64,000 nt of DNA from an uncultured Opitutales bacterium (GTDB lineage: Bacteria > Verrucomicrobiota > Verrucomicrobiia > Opitutales > Intestinicryptomonadaceae): contig CALXNZ010000013.1 in the NCBI GenBank assembly GCA_944389885.1, forward strand, positions 1 through 64,000. The letters run 5' to 3'. How positions within the stretch are numbered: position 1 is the stretch's first letter; every line of letters starts with the position of its first letter. Both the position numbers and the translations under genes were made by a program. The notes beneath the pieces are model-generated. The model had not been told where the DNA came from and searched no databases. It saw only the letters and a list, made by a program, of their open reading frames with translations. This document shows, in pieces, positions 56,255 to 64,000 of the stretch.

Positions 56255-57438
56255 TTTCCCGCCGATAATTTATCCAAAGCCGCCTCCATTCTATCGGCCG
56301 CTTTTATAAGGTTTTGAAGACTGGTTGAAAAGCTGGCGCGGGCGTATCCTTCTCCGGACGGGCCGAAAGCCGATCCGGGGACTATCGCGACTTTGGCGCT
56401 GTTCAGGACGCATTTGGCAAATTCCATAGAGTTCATGCCGAATGCCGAGACGTTGGGGAAAGCGTAGAAAGTCCCGCTTGGAAGATGGCATTTCAATCCC
56501 ATTTCATTAAATCGCCGCACGATAAAGTCTCTGCGCCTCATATATTGGTCGCGCATTTTCTCCATATCGGATTTTCCGTTCTTTAGGGCTTCTATCGCGC
56601 ATTCCTGCGATATTATGGGAGCGCACATCACCTCATACTGGTGAATTTTCATTATGCCTTCTATTATAGCCTTTGGGGCGCAAGCGTATCCTATTCTGAA
56701 TCCGGTCATGGCGAAGGCCTTTGAGAAGCCGTGAATAAACACGCTTCTATCGCGCATTCCCGGAAGCGATGCTATGGAAGTATGTCCGCCTTCATAGGTG
56801 AGTTCGGAATAAATCTCGTCGCTTATAACCAGCATATCCTTCTCTTTGACAAACGCAGCCAGCTGTTCAAGCTGTTTGCGCGATGCCACGCCACCGGTGG
56901 GATTTGTGGGGAAATTGATAAGTATCGCCTTGCAACCCGGTTTCCAAGCCGCTTTCATCTCGTCTATATTGAACGAAAAGTTATCTTCGGGACGCGTTTT
57001 TATCGCGACGGGAATCCCTCCGGCCAAGCTTATTGAAGGCGAGTACGACACAAAGCATGGCTCGTGGTACATTATCATGTCTCCCGGATTTATTATCGCC
57101 CTGAGGGTACAATCTAATATTTCGGACACCCCCACGCCGACTACGATTTCATTTTCCGGATTATATGAAACGGAATAATTTTTCTCGACATACTTTGATA
57201 TTTCGTTGCGGAGCCTTTTCAGCCCGAGGTTGTCCGTGTATGATGTTTTGCCTTTTTCGAGGGCGAATATTGCCGCTTCCCTGATATGCCATGGAGTGAC
57301 GAAATCGGGTTCTCCTATGCCGAGCGAAATTGCGTCGTCCATGGTGGCTGCGATTGCAAAGAACGCCCTTATACCGGATCTGGGAATATCGAGTATATGT
57401 TTGGCCACGAACTTTGATGGATTTATGCTTTCTTCCAT
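56251..57438 (-). CDS. Class I/II aminotransferase (aspartate-type)
   Basis: A 395-residue PLP enzyme. The PLP-binding lysine is in VFIHGFSKAFAMTGFRIGYA, with ILINFPTNPTGGVASR and DMLVISDEIYSELTYEG as the cofactor-binding strands. It resembles aspartate aminotransferases and PatA-type N-acetyl-LL-diaminopimelate aminotransferases; specificity is not clear. Its stop overlaps der. It follows a Lrp-type regulator gene by 48 bases. Confidence 0.9.
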   Translation of the reverse strand: MEESINPSKFVAKHILDIPRSGIRAFFAIAATMDDAISLGIGEPDFVTPWHIREAAIFALEKGKTSYTDNLGLKRLRNEISKYVEKNYSVSYNPENEIVVGVGVSEILDCTLRAIINPGDMIMYHEPCFVSYSPSISLAGGIPVAIKTRPEDNFSFNIDEMKAAWKPGCKAILINFPTNPTGGVASRKQLEQLAAFVKEKDMLVISDEIYSELTYEGGHTSIASLPGMRDRSVFIHGFSKAFAMTGFRIGYACAPKAIIEGIMKIHQYEVMCAPIISQECAIEALKNGKSDMEKMRDQYMRRRDFIVRRFNEMGLKCHLPSGTFYAFPNVSAFGMNSMEFAKCVLNSAKVAIVPGSAFGPSGEGYARASFSTSLQNLIKAADRMEAALDKLSAGK

Positions 57439-57486
57439 AAACGATAAAATATTTATAAACTATATTGAGTAGGATTAGAATGTGTG

Positions 57487-57966
57487 CTACGGAGAATAAT
57501 TTAATTTTTCCCCGTCTGAAGCCGCTTGCTCGATGAGGAATCCCTGCTGTTTGTAAGTGCGCAAGAAGAAGTGGGTCGCGGTTGATGTCACGCCGTTTAT
57601 AGTGGCGAGCTTTTCGTAAACAAAGCTTGCGACGTCGCGCAACGATTTGGCTTTTACAAATATCAGGAGGTCGAAGGCGCCGCTCATAAGATAGCACGAT
57701 TCGACTTCGTCAAATTTGCTTACGCGTTGGGCGAGTTTGTCGAATCCGCCGTCTCTATCCGGAGTTATGCGCAATTCGATTGCCGCCCGCACCACGGACT
57801 GGTCCACGTCGGGATTTATGACGGGACGCCAGCCGAGAAGGACTCCCGCTTCCGCAAGGCTTTTTAATTCTTTAGCCAGCTCTTCTTTTGAAATTCCCAA
57901 GACCTCCCCCATCTGCTGCGTAGATAGGGCTTCGCCTTCGAGCATAAGTTTTAAGAGTTTGTCCAT
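57487..57966 (-). CDS. Lrp/AsnC-family transcriptional regulator
   Basis: A 159-residue protein: an N-terminal winged helix-turn-helix (LSTQQMGEVLGISKEELAK) and a C-terminal RAM ligand-binding domain (VVRAAIELRITPDRDGGFD, SCYLMSGAFDLLIFVKA). Lrp-type proteins sense amino acids. Position upstream of the aminotransferase, on the same strand, suggests it regulates or is regulated with that gene, but no operator is visible. Confidence 0.9.
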   Translation of the reverse strand: MDKLLKLMLEGEALSTQQMGEVLGISKEELAKELKSLAEAGVLLGWRPVINPDVDQSVVRAAIELRITPDRDGGFDKLAQRVSKFDEVESCYLMSGAFDLLIFVKAKSLRDVASFVYEKLATINGVTSTATHFFLRTYKQQGFLIEQAASDGEKLNYSP

Positions 57967-58098
57967 ACTCTCATGAGGATGGACTTATATTTTGATTTTT
58001 AAAGCTCAATTTTCGCTTTTTTACGAGCCGCCCAAAAGCTTCGTAAAACCGCAAAAAAACTTGACGCCAAAATGCAAGGAGCTAAGGTTTTCCACATT

Positions 58099-58329
58099 AT
58101 GGCAAACCTAAGTGATAAAAACGAATTCAATGTTGCGGGCAAATACTATGTAGATTCACAATGCATAGGTTGCGCCCTCTGCACTCAAACCGCCGAAGAA
58201 TGCTTCGCCCTTAGCGACACCGGCTGCGCTTTTGTTCAAAAGCAGCCCTCCGGGGACGCCGAAGACGCAAAATGCGTTGAAGCAATGGAGTCCTGCCCGG
58301 TACAGGCCATTGGAAACGACGGCGAATAA
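58099..58329 (+). CDS. Small [4Fe-4S] ferredoxin
   Basis: A 76-residue protein starting at the ATG at 58099, or 85 residues from 58072. The cluster ligands are CIGCALC (first three Cys) and the CP of ESCPVQAIG; an extra Cys pair lies between. It is a single-cluster ferredoxin of the Thermotoga/Desulfovibrio kind, an electron carrier. It is divergent from the Lrp-type gene and has its own terminator. No obvious partner reductase is adjacent. Confidence 0.9.
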   Translation: MANLSDKNEFNVAGKYYVDSQCIGCALCTQTAEECFALSDTGCAFVQKQPSGDAEDAKCVEAMESCPVQAIGNDGE

Positions 58330-58354
58330 GCACATTTATATATTTTTTCAACGA

Positions 58355-58379
58355 GCCCATTCAATTATGGGCTTTTTTT
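58355..58379 (+). terminator. Intrinsic terminator of the ferredoxin gene
   Basis: GCCCAT (58355-58360) pairs with ATGGGC (58367-58372), followed by seven T. It lies ten bases before the convergent dehydrogenase stop. Confidence 0.7.
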
Positions 58380-58388
58380 ATGCCCGCA

Positions 58389-59354
58389 TCAAGAGACCAC
58401 GTTTATGGGATTTCCCGCGAGAAACGCCGATACGTTTTGCGTTGCTATATCGATTAGACGGCGGCGGGCAGATTGAGTGGTCCAAGCTATATGCGGCGAA
58501 ATCCTGCAATTTTTTGCCGCCAGCAAAGGATTGTCCTGAGTGGGAGGCTCTATAGAGAGCACGTCGAGACCCGCCGCACCCACTCTCCCGCTTTCGAGGG
58601 CTTCGGCGAGATCTCTTTCATTTACCAGTCCTCCCCGCCCTGTATTTATTATCCACACGCCTCTTTTCATCATCGATATCGATTTTGCATTTACGATTTC
58701 ATGGGTATCCGGATTTAAAGGACAATTCAGGCTTACGATATCAGATTTTTCCCAAATTTCGTCTAGCGGCACAAATGATGTTCCGTTCTCGCTCGTATGG
58801 GGAAGCCTATGAGGACCGTAAGCGATAACTTGCATGCCAAAAGCCTTGGCGATTTCAGCCACTTTTGAGCCTATCGCGCCATATCCCACTATACCAATAA
58901 CGAGCCCGGCAAGTTCTCGGGTTGCGGCCACACAAAGATTTACGTCTGGGCTCGAGCACCATTCTCCGCGCTTCACGGCGGCCGCGTGAACGCCCAATTC
59001 ATTCGCAAATCCGAGTATGTGGGCGAAGACGTTTTGGGCCACAGAATCGGTGCCGTAAGACGGCACATTGCAGACTGTCACTCCGCGTTTTCTGGCGCAG
59101 CCGAGATCGACATTATTGTATCCTGTGGCAAGAATTCCTATATATTTCAAGCTATGCAAAATCTCAAATTCCGGTTCAAACAATGGAACCTTGTTCACCA
59201 GCAATATCTCTGCCCCGTCGGCCCTCTCCTTTATCTGGGAGCGAGACGTCCGCGGATACGATATAACATCTCCAATGGAGGATAGTTCATTCCATGAAAG
59301 GTCATTCATGGTGGTCGTATAGGAATCGAGGACAACTATTTTGGGTTTTGACAT
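58389..59354 (-). CDS. D-2-hydroxyacid dehydrogenase, glycerate-dehydrogenase-like
   Basis: A 321-residue NAD-dependent enzyme. The nucleotide-binding motif is VGYGAIGSKVAEIAKAFG, followed by NTGRGGLVNERDLAEALE (Arg) and the catalytic His in SPHIAWTTQSARRRL. It matches glycerate or hydroxypyruvate reductases better than lactate dehydrogenases, but substrate is inferred. It is divergent from the HAD gene. Confidence 0.92.
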   Translation of the reverse strand: MSKPKIVVLDSYTTTMNDLSWNELSSIGDVISYPRTSRSQIKERADGAEILLVNKVPLFEPEFEILHSLKYIGILATGYNNVDLGCARKRGVTVCNVPSYGTDSVAQNVFAHILGFANELGVHAAAVKRGEWCSSPDVNLCVAATRELAGLVIGIVGYGAIGSKVAEIAKAFGMQVIAYGPHRLPHTSENGTSFVPLDEIWEKSDIVSLNCPLNPDTHEIVNAKSISMMKRGVWIINTGRGGLVNERDLAEALESGRVGAAGLDVLSIEPPTQDNPLLAAKNCRISPHIAWTTQSARRRLIDIATQNVSAFLAGNPINVVS

Positions 59355-59441
59355 ACCTCAAGTTTTGGCTGGGGGAAAAAAACTTCAATATTATTGTTGC
59401 GCCGAAAAGAAACTATAACAATCTGTACGTTCTTGTCGAAG

Positions 59442-60092
59442 ATGAAATACAAAGACGTAATTTGGGACTGGAACGGCACGCTTATAAACGACGCAACACT
59501 TTGCGCCGATGTCCTCGACTTTATGATGAGAAGCCGGGGCCTGGGCGGAATACGGCTTGAAGAATATCGCGAGAATTTCAGATTCCCTATATCCGATTTC
59601 TATAAAGACATGGGATTTGATTTATCTTCGTCGAATTTTGAAGAAATAGGCGCGGAATTCATTCTCCAATACAATGAGAGGCGCTTTAAATGCTCGCTGC
59701 ACGACGGAGCCGGAAAATGCATCGCCAAATTGAAGTCAATAGGAGTGCGCCAAAGCATTCTCTCGGCGTCGCAAAAAGACGATCTCGCGACAGCGGTTAA
59801 ACATTTTGGCATATCGGAATATTTTGAGGAAACCTCGGGGCTAAACCATATATACGCGACCTCAAAAGCCGCGCTTGGGTTAGAGCATATAAAACGCCTG
59901 GGAGCCGACAGAAAAAGGACCCTAATGGTAGGCGACACCGAACACGATGCGGCAGTGGCAAATGTCATGGGAGTTGATTGCGTTTTGATAGACAAGGGGC
60001 ACTATTCGCGCCGCAGACTTTTAAGTCTCGGGTTCCCCGTTGTCAGCTCGCACGATGAAATACTGGGAATAGTTGAGAGCCAAGAACAATGA
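59442..60092 (+). CDS. HAD-family phosphatase (phosphoglycolate-phosphatase-like)
   Basis: A 216-residue protein started at the ATG at 59442, directly at the catalytic motif DWNGTLIND. The second position of the usual DxDGT is Asn here (DWNGT), a variant seen in a subset of HADs. Motif II is in ILSASQKDDL, Lys in SKAALG and motif III in MVGDTEHDAAVA. It overlaps the ABC-F gene by four bases, so the two are coupled. Confidence 0.88.
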   Translation: MKYKDVIWDWNGTLINDATLCADVLDFMMRSRGLGGIRLEEYRENFRFPISDFYKDMGFDLSSSNFEEIGAEFILQYNERRFKCSLHDGAGKCIAKLKSIGVRQSILSASQKDDLATAVKHFGISEYFEETSGLNHIYATSKAALGLEHIKRLGADRKRTLMVGDTEHDAAVANVMGVDCVLIDKGHYSRRRLLSLGFPVVSSHDEILGIVESQEQ

Positions 60093-62017
60093 TAGAGATG
60101 CGGGACATTTCCCTCGCATTCGGAGCGAGAAAAATATTCGACAACGCCTGCGCCGTTATAAGCAAAGGCGAGCGCATTGGTCTCGTAGGCGCAAACGGCG
60201 CGGGGAAATCCACCCTATTGCGCATACTTGCCGGAGAAGAGGAAATAGATTCGGGACTAATAAACAAGCCCAAATACGCAACCATAGGATACCTTCCTCA
60301 AGAAAATGTGGCGACTTCGTCGCGCCCATTGTTCCAGGAAGTGGAATCATCTTTTGAGGATATAACACAACTGCGCAAGATGGCCGCACATGCCGACGAG
60401 ATTATATCGGTGTCTTCCACAGATTCGCGAGAATACGCCGACGCGATAAACGCTCTTGGGGATATACAGCACAAGCTTGAGGACCTCCAAGAGTGCAAAT
60501 TGCGTTCCCGCGTGGAATCCGTACTAATGGGATTGGGTTTCAAACTATCGGATATGAACCGTCCATGCGGGGAATTTTCAGGCGGCTGGAAAATGCGCAT
60601 AGCCCTGGCAAAACTGCTGCTGAAAGAACCTACCCTCCTGATGCTCGACGAACCCACGAACCATCTCGACATAGAATCCGTCACATGGCTTGAGGACTAT
60701 CTACAGGGATATCCAGGCGCTATTCTGGCAGTAAGCCATGACCGCAACTTCCTCAATCTGCTAACCACCCGAACCATACATGTAGTATCCGGCAAGCTTG
60801 AATCCTACTCCGGAAATTACGATTTTTACGAGAGCCAAAGCCGCGCCAGGCGCCTGTGCATAGAACGCGCCGCCGCAAACCAATCGCGCCAGATAGAAAA
60901 GACGGAACGGTTCATAGAGCGCTTTAGATATAAGGCCTCAAAGGCCGCCCAAGTTCAGAGCCGCATTAAAGCTCTCGACAAGATTGAACGCATATTAGTT
61001 GAGGAGAAATCCGACAGCGTAAAATTTCATTTTCCGCCGGCAAAGCGCAGCGGAGACACCGTACTCGACGTAAGCGGAGTTTCCAAGTCATTTAACGGCC
61101 AGCCTGTATTTAGCAATATATCTTTTAAAATAGGACGCGGGGAAAGAATAGCACTCGTTGGTCCCAACGGAGCTGGAAAATCCACTCTCACAAAAATTAT
61201 TGCCGGGGAACTGGGCACCGATTCTGGAGAAATTACATTTGGACAAAATGTTGAGATGTCTTATTTCGCCCAACAACAATCATCGGAATTGGATCCTCAA
61301 AACGACGTTCTTACGGAAGCGCTCAATCGGGCTCCAATGGAGCGCAAGAAAGATGTCCGCACACTTCTCGGAGCTTTCTTATTCAAGGGCGACGACGTAT
61401 TCAAAAAGACCTCGGTGCTATCCGGCGGCGAGAAAAATAGGCTCGCCCTTGCCAAGATTCTTCTTGAAGACTTCAATTTTCTTGTGCTTGACGAGCCCAC
61501 AAACCACCTTGATATGGACTCGAAAGAGGCTCTTCAGCAGGCCTTAAAATCCTACGACGGTTCATGTTTGATTGTAAGCCACGACGTCTCTTTTTTGGAT
61601 CCCTTAGTAAACCGCGTATTTGAGCTCGGGCACGGAGGGCTGCGCGTATTTTACGGCAACGCAAGCAGCTATGTTGAACACATAAAAACCGACGGCCGCA
61701 TTTCTCTGAGGGCTGACAATAAGAAAGATAAGGCCGTGCAACCCCAGAAACAGCGCAGGATATTGGAGGCAAAAAAACGCGAGGAAACAAATTTGATAAA
61801 GCGCAACATACGGGAAATCGAGGCCAAGATAAGTTTTCTGGAAGGAGAAATATCAAATATGGAAAACGAAATGGCATCTCCCGACTTTTTCGCAAAAGGC
61901 CAGAAATGTTCGGAGGTCGCCAACACATATGAAAAAGCTAAACTGGAGCTATCTGCGCTTTATGCGGAATGGGAAAACGCCCAAGAAAAGCTTATGGGAA
62001 CGAGCGATAATGCTTGA
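60089..62017 (+). CDS. ABC-F family ATPase (Uup/EttA-like)
   Basis: A 642-residue soluble protein with two ABC domains and no membrane part. Walker A motifs are GANGAGKST and GPNGAGKST; signatures are FSGGWKMRIALAK and LSGGEKNRLALAK, each followed by LDEPTNHLD. A charged linker joins the domains and a C-terminal coiled coil (about residues 560-640) is present, like Uup. ABC-F proteins act on ribosomes, in translation control or antibiotic resistance. The start ATG lies within the HAD stop. Confidence 0.92.
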   Translation: MIEMRDISLAFGARKIFDNACAVISKGERIGLVGANGAGKSTLLRILAGEEEIDSGLINKPKYATIGYLPQENVATSSRPLFQEVESSFEDITQLRKMAAHADEIISVSSTDSREYADAINALGDIQHKLEDLQECKLRSRVESVLMGLGFKLSDMNRPCGEFSGGWKMRIALAKLLLKEPTLLMLDEPTNHLDIESVTWLEDYLQGYPGAILAVSHDRNFLNLLTTRTIHVVSGKLESYSGNYDFYESQSRARRLCIERAAANQSRQIEKTERFIERFRYKASKAAQVQSRIKALDKIERILVEEKSDSVKFHFPPAKRSGDTVLDVSGVSKSFNGQPVFSNISFKIGRGERIALVGPNGAGKSTLTKIIAGELGTDSGEITFGQNVEMSYFAQQQSSELDPQNDVLTEALNRAPMERKKDVRTLLGAFLFKGDDVFKKTSVLSGGEKNRLALAKILLEDFNFLVLDEPTNHLDMDSKEALQQALKSYDGSCLIVSHDVSFLDPLVNRVFELGHGGLRVFYGNASSYVEHIKTDGRISLRADNKKDKAVQPQKQRRILEAKKREETNLIKRNIREIEAKISFLEGEISNMENEMASPDFFAKGQKCSEVANTYEKAKLELSALYAEWENAQEKLMGTSDNA

Positions 62018-62047
62018 ACCTATCTCTCAAATTTAAAAAATAGCGGC

Positions 62048-62248
62048 ATGAAAAATTCCGTCTTTGGAAAATTTATAATTCCGCTTTTGATACTCTCCGC
62101 GGCTCTATTGTCGGCGTGCGATACCATAAACGCATACATGGACGATCCCGTGTACTTTGGCGACGGAAAAGATTTGGGCAAAAACGTTGGGGGCTCCGGC
62201 ACCGGACACGAAGTCAAAAGCCCGCACGACAATTTCTCATACTTCTAA
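62048..62248 (+). CDS. Small lipoprotein
   Basis: A 66-residue protein. The lipoprotein signal (IIPLLILSAALL, lipobox LSAC) is clear, and the mature part is only ~43 residues, Asp/Gly-rich. It starts 30 bases after the ABC-F gene. Function is unknown. A hairpin with one bulge at 62267-62291 lies between it and the convergent porin gene and may end transcription from both sides. Confidence 0.75.
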   Translation: MKNSVFGKFIIPLLILSAALLSACDTINAYMDDPVYFGDGKDLGKNVGGSGTGHEVKSPHDNFSYF

Positions 62249-62304
62249 TCAGAACCTTTTAATTAAAAAGTCGGAATAAAATTCCCGACTTTGATGTATA
62301 GACC

Positions 62305-63087
62305 TTAAAAACTCACTATCAACTGCCCGCCTATAACGAGGGCGTCGTCTATATCGGAGTTGCCGTTCGGACGCATGACATATTGAACGTCCGGTTGGAT
62401 TGAGATATTATTGTTTATTTGGAATACATAAGTTAGCTCTATTACGGTTTCGTAAGAGGCATCGTAAGGAGTGTCTGCAGAATCTCCGTACGAGGAATTA
62501 AACCAGCCTGTCATCCAAGCCGCATAGAACCCATCGTTTGGACGATTTGGCACAAAGCCTTGAAACTGCAATCCGGCGTAAGCCATAAAAGGCATTGCCG
62601 CGACGCTCTCCACGGGAGCCATCTGCCCTCCGAGCCACACGCTAACATACTGGGACAGATTGGAATCGTTGCGCCAAAGCATCTGCTGGCCCTGTATATA
62701 AAAGCCGCAAGCGTTATTGCGATAGTTCGGGCTGTTAAATTGCTGCATCGGATACCCTCCGTAAAACCAGCCGCCAATCTGATATACCCCTTGGAGCCCC
62801 GTTCCAGATACCGGCGAACCATTCTCCATTTTGGAGCCAAACTCCGGAGACCATTGGGCTTGAAACATCATCATATAGCCGTCGTTTTCGCTTATTGAAA
62901 AGTCGGTGCCGTCCCAATCGGGAGAATCTATATTTAAGGGCGCTTGAAAAATGCCGGCAGAGAAAGCGACGTCCTGCATGCTCTCGGGAGTAAATTGCAC
63001 AGTAGCTCCCCACGACGCGGTCGGCGAAGATGTAAATGGAGAGTTGGAATATATCGCGGACGGAACGTCGTCCATTCCGCCGCTCAC
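62305..63087 (-). pseudogene. 5'-truncated OprB-like carbohydrate porin
   Basis: The translated 260 residues match the second part of OprB-type carbohydrate-selective outer-membrane porins: ASWGATVQFTPESM, WFYGGYPMQQF and a C-terminal strand ending VIGGQLIVSF with final Phe. Full proteins are ~400-450 residues, with a signal peptide and ~150 residues before this point. Upstream, the same frame continues through WRLLKPFGLNHLVSGG to a TAG at about 63155, without a signal peptide. The lost part is replaced by short repeats. It is probably an inactive remnant; a start at 63087 (GTG) would make a protein with no export signal. Confidence 0.75.
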
Positions 63088-63108
63088 GAGATGATTTAAC
63101 CCAAAAGG

Positions 63109-63260
63109 TTTGAGGAGTCGCCAAAAGTCGCCAAAACCCGCCGAAAGTCGCTAAAATAGGAAGGTTCGGGCAATTGAGACGGTAGGGATTGGTTTGAGGA
63201 AAAAATCGACGCGCGGGCCGATAATCCGCAAAAAAATCGAACGTTTGAGGAAAAAAACGG
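63109..63260. repeat. Short tandem and spaced repeats at the porin truncation point
   Basis: Four 10-bp units of the pattern AGTCGCCAAA (63116-63155, two exact) abut the broken porin. GTTTGAGGA occurs three times in 63109-63260. The wider gap 63088-63308 holds no gene. Confidence 0.6.
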
Positions 63261-63308
63261 ATTTTGCAAGACTCTTGCAAAGCCCTTGAAATTTCATCGC
63301 AAATCTTT

Positions 63309-63863
63309 TTACCATTCCGACAAATTACGCTCTTGCGGCTGGACAAAATCGAGGCCAATTAGCTTAAAAAGGTCTGACTCCTCCCGAAGGGAAACTTTCT
63401 TCGGATGCAGGGTATCAGTAAAATCATAGACGTAACCGTCCACGGCAAAACAATCTACGGCGCGCAATCCTCTCAAAAATGTCTTCTGTACATAGGTAGC
63501 GGATCCTGTCCGCAACGCAAATATCCACCCCCAATTATCGGCGTCCGCCATGAATATATCTACGGTGAAGCCATTTGTATTTGGAAGAATACGCTGTGTG
63601 TAGCGTCCGTTGGCTTCCCCGAGCACTTTATCCCATTTCTCGACAGTTTCGATAAAATCGGTACAGACGCCGGCAGGAACGCCAAACATATCCAGATTTT
63701 GCTTCGGGATGCAGACGACTTCAATATCCCCGATAGTCGGCTTTTGACGGCGGATAGACCCCGCAATTTCGATGCGATCGCAGTGGGGCGCGAGAATTTC
63801 GACGATTCTGTCCGCCCACTTTTTTGCTTTTACGAGTGGTATTTCATTTGTTGGAGTAATCAT
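63309..63863 (-). CDS. Compact PolX-type nucleotidyltransferase
   Basis: A 184-residue protein. RIEIAGSIRRQKPTIGDIEVV is the nucleotidyltransferase core of family X DNA polymerases (GS motif, then the metal-binding GD-x-E/D pair), with VDIFMADADNW as the third-acid strand. RTGSATYVQ and YDFTDTLHPKKVSLREESD followed by LFKLIGLDFVQPQERN match the palm-thumb part. It lacks the N-terminal lyase domain and HhH motifs of Pol beta and the PHP domain of bacterial PolX, so it is a minimal form of the type found in phages and mobile regions. It starts four bases after the stop of the next gene and is translated after it. Confidence 0.85.
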   Translation of the reverse strand: MITPTNEIPLVKAKKWADRIVEILAPHCDRIEIAGSIRRQKPTIGDIEVVCIPKQNLDMFGVPAGVCTDFIETVEKWDKVLGEANGRYTQRILPNTNGFTVDIFMADADNWGWIFALRTGSATYVQKTFLRGLRAVDCFAVDGYVYDFTDTLHPKKVSLREESDLFKLIGLDFVQPQERNLSEW

Positions 63864-63867
63864 TTTA

Positions 63868-64000
63868 TCAGCACAATTTGATTTTACCGTGTTTTATATA
63901 GTAATGTGAACGACATGGGAGATAGAAATTTCCAACCGATGGGCTTAAAGATATTGTTCCGTCGTCGTGGACTTCTATATTCCAAGCATTCTTTCCAATA
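63868..64000 (-). CDS. C-terminal end of a DUF6527-like protein, cut by the window edge
   Basis: On the minus strand from 64000 the translation reads WNIEVHDDGTISLSPSVG, then NFYLPCRSHYYIKHG, ending KIKLC and a TGA at 63868-63870. The pattern SPSVGN-x3-PCRSHYYI-x2-GK is typical of the C-terminus of DUF6527 family proteins, which are often found in mobile or defence-like contexts near ThiF/E1-type and ubiquitin-like genes. The rest of the gene is outside the window. It ends four bases before the PolX-type gene, so the two form an operon. Family assignment rests on this short C-terminal stretch. Confidence 0.6.
   Translation of the reverse strand, partial: IGKNAWNIEVHDDGTISLSPSVGNFYLPCRSHYYIKHGKIKLC

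Noticed and set aside
58072-58098. Longer ferredoxin start at 58072
   Set aside because: The extra nine residues are not ferredoxin-like and the SD-like AAGGAG falls inside them, so the ATG at 58099 is preferred.
62735-63358. 207-residue minus-strand ORF overlapping porin and PolX genes
   Set aside because: It reads the porin in the wrong frame and crosses the repeat block; composition is not protein-like.

Overview
The window looks like chromosomal DNA of a Verrucomicrobiota bacterium, perhaps Opitutae-like. Pointers are a PEP-CTERM surface protein, a giant prepilin-like protein of the kind annotated in Verrucomicrobia as Verru_Chthon cassette protein A, many secreted glycoside hydrolases and lipoproteins, a KAAP-repeat histone-like protein, and RNases HII and HIII together. 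The lineage is an inference from gene content; there is no rRNA here. UGA works as a stop, since many genes end on it inside ATGA overlaps.

Layout. 1-2,400 is an AT-rich accessory region with two decayed RHS core copies, a possible displaced RHS tip, a lipoprotein and a small membrane protein. 2,731-8,194 (possibly 8,323) is a tightly coupled operon: a 1,507-residue Sel1-repeat lipoprotein, an ECF sigma factor and a one-pass membrane protein. 8,324-12,391 (minus) is a secreted carbohydrate-active set (GH5-like hydrolase, beta-helix protein, PEP-CTERM protein). 12,878-16,375 holds a large antiporter and an HMGL-type aldolase. A tRNA-Lys(CUU) with terminator lies at 16.7-16.85 kb. 17,092-21,267 is a nucleotide and cofactor run (thyA, folA, zinc protease, thiC, a C_GCAxxG_C_C protein). 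21,376-27,345 holds an epimerase-like lipoprotein, a GH13 enzyme, an sn-glycerol-1-phosphate dehydrogenase homologue and an agarase-like enzyme.

27,443-34,203 (plus) has purB, tgt, an AMP-ligase/ACP/PlsC fusion and a sialate O-acetylesterase-like protein. rnhC and rnhB follow on the minus strand, overlapping by one base. Next come a membrane-anchored coiled-coil protein, a GT39-like protein, an RRM protein and rpmB with a previously unlisted 56-residue basic ORF in front. 40,699-48,642 is a second ECF sigma cluster leading into the 1,924-residue prepilin-like protein and a secreted partner. 48,919-52,786 is a complete potABCD polyamine importer. Then come a histone-like protein with a Cys-rich tail, the fmt/der/aminotransferase overlap chain, an Lrp regulator, a ferredoxin, a 2-hydroxyacid dehydrogenase, a HAD/ABC-F pair and a small lipoprotein. 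The end holds a 5'-truncated OprB-like porin, a PolX-type nucleotidyltransferase and the C-terminus of a DUF6527-like protein that runs off the window.

Most notable: a Tgt whose three zinc cysteines are all replaced; the DUF6527-like/PolX pair at the right edge; two sigma-factor clusters each tied to a giant envelope protein; the ligase-ACP-acyltransferase fusion; and an in-frame UGA in the first sigma operon, after which the frame stays open until it meets the convergent gene exactly.
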